Part shown: piece by piece, positions 7,585 through 11,688 of the stretch
Layout: each line of letters starts with the position of its first letter
Numbering within the stretch: position 1 is the first letter of the stretch
The notes under the pieces: model-generated
What the model was told of the DNA's origin: nothing
The model's database searches: none
What the model saw: the letters and a program-made list of their open reading frames with translations, nothing else
Source: Geobacter sp. UBA4074
Lineage (GTDB): Bacteria > Desulfobacterota > Desulfuromonadia > Geobacterales > Pseudopelobacteraceae
NCBI GenBank assembly: GCA_002383415.1
Contig: DFYU01000161.1
Span: 3,168 to 14,855, forward strand
Reading direction: 5' to 3'
Length of the DNA: 11,688 nt
Position numbers and translations under genes: made by a program

Positions 7585-7887
7585 ATGAAAAAAAGCTTTT
7601 CTGTTTTTATGGTAGTCGTCATGCTCGGCCTTTCATCGCTTGCTTTTGCCGCTGACCAAAAAATTGTCGGGGTGGTTGAAAAAATACAGTTTTCTGGTAA
7701 CAGTGCCACGGTCATGCTGAAAGACAACAAGACCGGTAATAAAGTGCCGATCACCGTCACTGATGACCTTACCTTGGATAAGTTGCGCGATAAACGGATC
7801 GGCGTGGGGGATGAAATACGTTGCAAGTTTTACGATGCAGAGGGCAAGAACGTCAGCAAGCTGTTCCGCAAGACAGCAGGCTGTTAG
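7585..7887 (+). CDS. Small secreted protein, ExtJ-like
   Basis: A 100-residue protein starting at ATG 7585 with AAGGAG (7571-7576) 8 nt upstream. Residues 1-22 are a classical Sec signal peptide (MKK, a hydrophobic core, then AFA before ADQ), so the mature protein of about 78 residues should be periplasmic. The mature part looks like a small beta-rich domain (IVGVVEKIQF, SATVMLKD, VPITVTDDLTLDKL) with two cysteines, C80 and the C-terminal C100, that could pair. From memory, the pattern and the ending SKLFRKTAGC resemble small proteins annotated ExtJ, a selenite/tellurite-reduction operon protein of Geobacter relatives. I cannot verify this, and no ext-type multihaem cytochrome or rhodanese gene is nearby. 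It is monocistronic or weakly linked to malQ and ends before a strong terminator. Confidence 0.85.
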   Translation: MKKSFSVFMVVVMLGLSSLAFAADQKIVGVVEKIQFSGNSATVMLKDNKTGNKVPITVTDDLTLDKLRDKRIGVGDEIRCKFYDAEGKNVSKLFRKTAGC

Positions 7888-7911
7888 ATACTGAGATACG
7901 TGTGTCAGACA

Positions 7912-7946
7912 CGAAAAGGGCGCTGAGATTCTCAGCGCCCTTTTCG
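7912..7946. terminator. Bidirectional rho-independent terminator
   Basis: A perfect inverted repeat with 17-bp arms around a single central T. The arms run CGAAAAGGGCGCTGAGA and its complement. The GC-rich core is flanked by AAAA on the left and TTTT on the right, so each strand has a U-tract after the hairpin. It sits between the convergent small secreted protein gene and the aldolase-like gene, whose stop codon begins immediately next to it. Confidence 0.92.
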
Positions 7947-9095
7947 TTAGCTCCTAGCAGCAATCAGTCTGGCGAGCCGCTGCTGATATTCTTTACGACA
8001 GGCACGCTCCACCGATACAAGAGCGGCAAACGGCTCGCTAAAACTATCCTGTCCGATACAGAAGACACCATGTCCGCGCACAATGACTGTCCTCTTTCCG
8101 GTGAGTTTAAAGGCGCGAGGCAGAGTCTGGGCCAAGCCGCCCTGTCCACCTTCACCCCCCACCACCGGAATACCACAGACTTGATCGATCCCTTCATGTT
8201 CAGTAGGGCTGCTGAAAAAACTCATAACCACCGGATAACGGGGGTGCCCATGCAGAACAGCACGACAGCCGGTTGCCGCAACAATGGCCCGGTGAGCAGG
8301 AAGTTCACTGGATGCCGTAATGCCCGCTGTTGAAGAGTTGTCATGGGGAATCGGATCGATCTGGTGTTCCAGTTCATCCAGGCGGGCTGATGTCTGGGAG
8401 ATGTAGAGTGTGTCATGACTGGTGTAGGAAATGTTGCCAAAAAAAGAATCAACCAGCCCCATCTTGACAGTGGCGCGCCCAACAGCGGCAAGCTCGCGGA
8501 TGATACTGGTCGCATCGGTCAGGGAGGCACTACAAAAATCTGGTTCCTCGCCGTTTATGGCTGGCAAGGGGGCCAGTAGCTGTTTAATGGTGTCTGCCTC
8601 TTCCAACAGCTGGGGGCCGTAGGCAAGCAGGTCTTCGAGATATTTGATACAGGTGGCGTGATACAGTGACGACCAGCCAATATATGCCTGCTCCACGGTT
8701 AACGCGCCATGTGCAACCATGCCGACGCCACTGATAATGGCGCCTTTGCGGCATGCAAGTGCCGTTGCAATCATATCTGGCAACGAATGACCATCTGTGG
8801 CAGCAATAAGCGGTATATCGTGCAGCGAGGCACGTGACTCTGAGTCGCGAGGCACAATGGTCTTTTGATCAGGAGTGGCACGACGCTGCAATAATGCGGA
8901 ATAGGGGAGCAGTGGCTCTGCCACAACCAGCGCCGTGCAGGACAGGCGCTCCATGACTGCTGCAGCCAGTGTTGAGAGATCAGCCGGTCCAATGCACGTC
9001 ATGGCATCGTTACGGCCGGCCAAGGACACTCTGCCGGGGCGCACGCAGCCCTCTTCTGCCAGCAAACGGTTGTATCGGTTCAACATATGATTCAC
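7947..9095 (-). CDS. Class II aldolase/adducin family protein with degenerate N-terminal copy
   Basis: A 382-residue protein. The C-terminal half (about 195-375) is a complete class II aldolase/adducin domain: GNIS (220-223), SSELPAH with catalytic-type E264, the zinc ligands H282 and H284 in LHGHPRYP, and H342 in VRGHG. Members of this fold are fuculose-phosphate aldolase, ribulose-phosphate 4-epimerase and MtnB-type dehydratases; the substrate cannot be told from sequence. The N-terminal half (about 90-165) resembles the C-terminal end of the same fold but has V124 where the zinc-binding His should be, so it is probably non-catalytic. The start is uncertain: GTG at 9093-9095 overlaps the upstream TAG by one base (TAGTG), and ATG at 9084-9086 is an alternative. 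Neither has a good Shine-Dalgarno, so coupling to the upstream peptidase gene is likely. Confidence 0.85.
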   Translation of the reverse strand: MNHMLNRYNRLLAEEGCVRPGRVSLAGRNDAMTCIGPADLSTLAAAVMERLSCTALVVAEPLLPYSALLQRRATPDQKTIVPRDSESRASLHDIPLIAATDGHSLPDMIATALACRKGAIISGVGMVAHGALTVEQAYIGWSSLYHATCIKYLEDLLAYGPQLLEEADTIKQLLAPLPAINGEEPDFCSASLTDATSIIRELAAVGRATVKMGLVDSFFGNISYTSHDTLYISQTSARLDELEHQIDPIPHDNSSTAGITASSELPAHRAIVAATGCRAVLHGHPRYPVVMSFFSSPTEHEGIDQVCGIPVVGGEGGQGGLAQTLPRAFKLTGKRTVIVRGHGVFCIGQDSFSEPFAALVSVERACRKEYQQRLARLIAARS

Positions 9096-9916
9096 TACGG
9101 AATGGCGTTGGGCACGTTGGTAATCAGCAATGACCCATCAGCCAGCACCTGCTTGCGGAAGCTGGCCCGGGTGCGTTGGTAGCCGGGTAATGAGGCAATC
9201 TTGATGGTGCTGCCGGGCATAAAGGCCGGGGTGACGTTGTTGCCTGTCTGCCATGCCTCAAAATGCACATGGGGGCCTGTCGAGCGACCGGTACTGCCGG
9301 CCAGGGCCACAACATCGCCTTTTTTGATGCCTTGACCGACGTCTACCGTTATTTTGCTGTTGTGGGCGTAAAGCGTAATCATGCCGCTGTCGTGCTCAAT
9401 CAGCACGGTCCAGCCGTAACCGGAGCGGAGCCCGGCATACAGGACCGTACCGCCGGCCACCGACCTGACCGGAGTGCCTTCAGGCACGGCGATGTCGATC
9501 CCATTGTGGTTGCGCCAAGTGCCGTCAATGGGGTCGATGCGCATACCAACCCCTGAAGTGATCTGGCCATCCACCGGCAGTAAGGTGTCGTGTAATGTGG
9601 TGTCAGGCGCTGAGGCCTGGGCCTGAATGGTCTTTTCAATGATTTCGTGCAGAGAAGGGGCCGGTGTAAGCCTGGTTGTTTTTGAAAGGCGTTTGGCAGA
9701 GGTTTTACGAGCATTTTTAGCCGTGTCTTTAATGACAACCTGCGCCTCCTTGTCAAGCGGCGCATCGGTGAAAGTCTCGACACCGTCAATGGTTACAAAA
9801 CGATAAATGTCGGCCATAGCAGGAGAGGGCAGGTAGCACAACACCAGCATACAGATACAAATCAGCCCCGAAAACAACCTGAGACGTGTGCCGTGAACCA
9901 TACGTTTTTTTTGCAT
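9095..9916 (-). CDS. Exported M23 (LytM-type) metallopeptidase
   Basis: A 273-residue protein expected to act on peptidoglycan in the periplasm. Residues 1-35 form a signal peptide (basic start, a hydrophobic stretch, SPAMA cleavage site). Next comes a short segment, DIYRFVTIDGVETFTDAPLD, that looks like the DUF4124 motif often found at the start of envelope proteins, then a linker of about 60 residues. The M23 domain (about 115-235) has all zinc ligands: H137 and D141 in NHNGID, H216 and H218 in GPHVHFE, plus H185 in YAHN. It therefore looks catalytically competent, unlike EnvC-type activators. The ATG at 9914-9916 is chosen because it precedes the signal peptide and lies downstream of a good promoter. 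A longer open frame to 10108 would begin upstream of that promoter and cross the PilZ gene. No clear Shine-Dalgarno is visible; ATG 9899-9901 is an alternative. Confidence 0.9.
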   Translation of the reverse strand: MQKKRMVHGTRLRLFSGLICICMLVLCYLPSPAMADIYRFVTIDGVETFTDAPLDKEAQVVIKDTAKNARKTSAKRLSKTTRLTPAPSLHEIIEKTIQAQASAPDTTLHDTLLPVDGQITSGVGMRIDPIDGTWRNHNGIDIAVPEGTPVRSVAGGTVLYAGLRSGYGWTVLIEHDSGMITLYAHNSKITVDVGQGIKKGDVVALAGSTGRSTGPHVHFEAWQTGNNVTPAFMPGSTIKIASLPGYQRTRASFRKQVLADGSLLITNVPNAIP

Positions 9917-9967
9917 ATGAGTGCTTGTGGTCGGTCCTGTTTTTTGATAAAAAAAGAAGTCGTTGTA

Positions 9968-9997
9968 ACTATACGCTTTTTTTAAACCACATTGCAA
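9968..9997 (-). promoter_or_regulatory. Putative promoter of the peptidase-aldolase operon
   Basis: On the minus strand TTGCAA (9992-9997) and TATAGT (9968-9973) lie 18 bp apart, matching sigma-70 consensus at 4 and 5 of 6 positions. The predicted leader to the ATG at 9916 is about 45 nt. No equally good plus-strand promoter for the PilZ gene was found in this 123-bp divergent region. Confidence 0.5.
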
Positions 9998-10039
9998 TCG
10001 CTTCTCTGCGCCAACCAGGCCAACTTCCAAGGATCCGAC

Positions 10040-10762
10040 GTGGATTTTTCCTACTACGATAATGTGGTTCGTGGCTCCGAGCGGGAAGACAACCTGCTCA
10101 TCATACAATTTTTGAAGGGAATGGTAGGAGAGACCTTCTCGTTCCTCAACTACTACAAAGAAATCCCTGTATCATACGATGCTCGTCTTGTGTCAGTTGA
10201 CAACGAGATGGCCGAGTTCGAAGTGCATGAGTACCAGGCAAAGGTAATCACCCTTGAAAAAAAGGTGCTGATCCGCTCTCACGAAAAAAGCCCGGTGCCT
10301 GAAGATCTGGTTGGCGAAGTATTTTATGTCAACGCCAGTCGTAAAAAGGTAATCCTCAGTCGTTTCCGCTATGCAAAGATCCGCTCCGACCTGCGTCGCT
10401 TCGTACGGGTCTGCCTCGACGGACAACACGGCCGTCGTTCTGATGCTGATATCTACTGCGATTCTGAAATAGTTCCTGCCACGGTCCGGGATATTTCCCT
10501 GGGCGGCGTTGCTCTACAGTTACATGGCGAACTTGGTCCCCTCAAATCGGGTAAGGAAGTCAACCTGATACTCAAACTTGAAGCCCCTGATGATCTCTCG
10601 GTGCGTGAGATCGGCGTCACCGCAACGGTTGTCAAGATCGTTGAAACAACCCCATCCGTCACCTGCTTCCTCGAATTTCATTCCGAACGACACTCACAGC
10701 AGTCCCTTGCCTATTACATCAACCAACGCCAGGTCGAGATTATTCGCGAACTGAAAAACTGA
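10040..10762 (+). CDS. PilZ domain protein, probable cyclic di-GMP receptor
   Basis: A 240-residue cytoplasmic protein. The C-terminal half is a PilZ domain with both cyclic di-GMP binding motifs: RxxxR as RSDLRR (R115, R119, R120) and DxSxxG as DISLGG (151-156). The first 110 residues resemble the YcgR-type beta-barrel N-terminal domain in their arrangement; this is a structural guess. The start is set at GTG 10040 because AAGGA (10029-10033) lies 6 nt upstream. A TTG at 9992 in the same frame lacks a ribosome site and overlaps the -35 of the divergent promoter. Binding of cyclic di-GMP is a confident inference, but the output target is unknown and no flagellar or pilus gene is near. No strong terminator follows; only a weak AT-rich hairpin is seen near 10779-10795. 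Confidence 0.9.
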   Translation: MDFSYYDNVVRGSEREDNLLIIQFLKGMVGETFSFLNYYKEIPVSYDARLVSVDNEMAEFEVHEYQAKVITLEKKVLIRSHEKSPVPEDLVGEVFYVNASRKKVILSRFRYAKIRSDLRRFVRVCLDGQHGRRSDADIYCDSEIVPATVRDISLGGVALQLHGELGPLKSGKEVNLILKLEAPDDLSVREIGVTATVVKIVETTPSVTCFLEFHSERHSQQSLAYYINQRQVEIIRELKN

Positions 10763-10799
10763 CCGTTTAGTCGTCTGATTTATGATCAATAAATAGGCA

Positions 10800-10829
10800 T
10801 GCATGCGTGTTGTGCACTTTATTTGTGCA
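10800..10829 (+). promoter_or_regulatory. Putative enhancer site (NtrC-like dyad and TTGTGCA repeats)
   Basis: The 17-bp stretch TGCATGCGTGTTGTGCA (10800-10816) matches 10 of the 14 specified bases in the NtrC consensus TGCACCA-N3-TGGTGCA as I recall it. Its TTGTGCA half (10810-10816) recurs at 10823-10829, a 13-bp period. The sites lie about 100-130 bp before the expected start of the sigma-54 promoter, a typical enhancer distance. The regulator is inferred, not identified. Confidence 0.42.
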
Positions 10830-10902
10830 GATATCTTTTGGCCACGTTATCAGACACCACGTTGAATTACGTGATTTTAGCTTGTTACACTGTTTCCAAA
10901 AT

Positions 10903-10919
10903 TGGCAAACTGCTTGCAA
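10903..10919 (+). promoter_or_regulatory. Sigma-54 (-24/-12) promoter of glnB-glnA
   Basis: TGGCAAACTGCTTGCAA matches the sigma-54 consensus TGGCAC-N5-TTGCW with correct spacing: GG at 10904-10905 and GC at 10916-10917. The expected transcription start is near 10929, leaving a leader of about 60 nt before glnB. Nitrogen-responsive sigma-54 control of glnB-glnA is well established in proteobacteria. Confidence 0.8.
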
Positions 10920-10989
10920 ATGGATGGGGCGAAACCACGACGCTTCAAGATTCCACAAGCCCGGTGATTGAGAGGGGAGGGTACATAGC

Positions 10990-11328
10990 GTGAAAAAAGT
11001 AGAGGCAATCATCAAGCCGTTCAAACTTGACGAGGTCAAAGAGGCCTTGAACGAAATCGGCATTCAGGGCATCACCATCAGCGAAGTAAAGGGGTTTGGT
11101 CGTCAGAAAGGGCACACTGAACTGTACCGCGGCGCTGAGTATGTAGTTGATTTTATCCCCAAGATAAAGTTGGAGATCATTGTTGCTGACGGCATGTTAC
11201 CAAACGTGGTTGAGGCAATTGAAAAAGCAGCCAAAACCGGTCGCATTGGAGATGGCAAGATCTTCGTGACCCCGGTGGAAGCCGTGGTTCGTATCCGGAC
11301 CGGCGAAACCGGCGAAGAGGCACTTTAA
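10990..11328 (+). CDS. glnB: Nitrogen regulatory protein P-II
   Basis: A trimeric cytoplasmic signal protein that reads 2-oxoglutarate, ATP/ADP and glutamine status and controls glutamine synthetase adenylylation and nitrogen regulators. It is 112 residues, the standard length. The start MKKVEAIIKPFKLDEVKEAL is typical. Y51, the uridylylation site, sits in the T-loop (YRGAEYVVDF). The C-terminal family signature TGRIGDGKIFV (83-93) and the nucleotide-contacting R101 and R103 are present. The start codon is GTG at 10990 with GGGGAGGG about 8 nt upstream. It is followed 53 bp later by glnA and preceded by a sigma-54 promoter, so glnB-glnA co-transcription under nitrogen control is likely. Adjacency to glnA rather than amtB favours glnB over glnK, but the proteins are close paralogues. 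Confidence 0.96.
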   Translation: MKKVEAIIKPFKLDEVKEALNEIGIQGITISEVKGFGRQKGHTELYRGAEYVVDFIPKIKLEIIVADGMLPNVVEAIEKAAKTGRIGDGKIFVTPVEAVVRIRTGETGEEAL

Positions 11329-11381
11329 CGAGTCCGCTCGTATACTACAAAGACTTTGGCAGTTAGGAAAGGAGACGTTCA

Positions 11382-11688
11382 ATGACCCCGAAACAGGTGG
11401 TTGAGTTTGCAAAAGAAAACGGCGTCCTGATGGTTGATTACAAGTTCATGGACTTTATTGGCACCTGGCAGCATGTATCGGTGCCAATCACCGAATTTGA
11501 CGAGGACACCTTCGAGGAAGGCCAGGGGTTTGATGGCTCCTCTATTCGCGGCTGGCAGCCTATCCACGCCTCTGACATGATCCTGCTACCCGATCCGACC
11601 ACCGCCAAGATCGACCCGTTTGTTGCCGTGCCGACCATGTCGTTGATCTGCAACATCTTTGACCCGATCACCAAGGAAGACTACACCC
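11382..11688 (+). CDS. glnA: Glutamine synthetase type I, N-terminal part (3' end beyond window)
   Basis: ATP-dependent ligation of ammonium to glutamate, in the cytoplasm as a dodecamer. The first 102 codons are present: MTPKQVVEFAKENGVLMVDY, then GTWQHVSVP, and the beta-grasp motif GFDGSSIRGWQ characteristic of class I bacterial enzymes. The ATG at 11382 has a strong AAAGGAG (11368-11374) 7 nt upstream. The ATP-binding and adenylylation-site regions lie beyond the window. No terminator separates it from glnB, only a small CGAG-TCCG-CTCG hairpin at 11329-11340, so it is probably the second gene of the glnB operon. Confidence 0.97.
   Translation, partial: MTPKQVVEFAKENGVLMVDYKFMDFIGTWQHVSVPITEFDEDTFEEGQGFDGSSIRGWQPIHASDMILLPDPTTAKIDPFVAVPTMSLICNIFDPITKEDYT

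Noticed and set aside
9992..10039. TTG start for the PilZ protein
   Set aside because: There is no ribosome site and it lies on the -35 of the divergent promoter. GTG at 10040 has AAGGA at good spacing.
9917..10108. Upstream extension of the peptidase frame
   Set aside because: It would place the signal peptide internally, begin upstream of the predicted promoter and overlap the PilZ gene on the other strand.
10779..10795. AT-rich inverted repeat ATTTAT-GATCA-ATAAAT after the PilZ gene as a terminator
   Set aside because: The 6-bp stem is entirely A/T and no T-tract follows, so it is too weak to call.
10862..10890. Possible sigma-70 promoter TTGAAT-17-TTACAC before glnB
   Set aside because: The -10 hexamer is poor, and the neighbouring sigma-54 element is a far better match.
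10799..10993. 64-codon plus-strand open frame before glnB
   Set aside because: It spans the enhancer and sigma-54 promoter, has no ribosome site and encodes no recognisable protein.
11341..11346. TATACT as a -10 element for a separate glnA promoter
   Set aside because: No -35 or TG extension sits at a workable distance, so co-transcription with glnB is simpler.

Overview
The window reads as ordinary chromosome of a Geobacter/Trichlorobacter-like delta-proteobacterium (Desulfuromonadia). This assignment is inference from gene content: a multidomain GGDEF response regulator, an HD-GYP/HEAT gene pair, a PilZ protein, a small secreted protein resembling the ExtJ family, and glnB-glnA behind a sigma-54 promoter. 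No RNA genes, insertion sequences, CRISPR arrays or phage genes were seen. All complete genes look intact.

Layout. The left edge holds the 5' third of enolase (minus strand), followed by a 289-base intergenic region with putative promoters for eno and for the next gene. A REC-GAF-PAS-GGDEF diguanylate cyclase (plus) then runs tail to tail into a minus-strand operon encoding a HEAT-repeat protein followed by an HD-GYP phosphodiesterase. The cyclase and HD-GYP stop codons overlap. Divergent from that operon is malQ (4-alpha-glucanotransferase), then a small secreted protein that ends at a strong bidirectional terminator. On the other side of the terminator a minus-strand pair encodes an M23 (LytM-type) peptidase and a two-domain class II aldolase-like protein. 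Divergent from the peptidase is a PilZ protein, followed by glnB and the start of glnA.

How the parts fit. Synthesis (GGDEF), hydrolysis (HD-GYP) and sensing (PilZ) of cyclic di-GMP are all encoded within about 10 kb. The most notable unexplained element is the HEAT/HD-GYP pair: the two translationally coupled genes appear to share a homologous N-terminal domain of about 90-110 residues, which suggests a dedicated two-protein signalling unit. The glnB-glnA end has a near-consensus -24/-12 promoter with an NtrC-like dyad upstream, typical of nitrogen-status control. The remaining genes (eno, malQ, peptidase, aldolase) look like housekeeping or metabolic neighbours.
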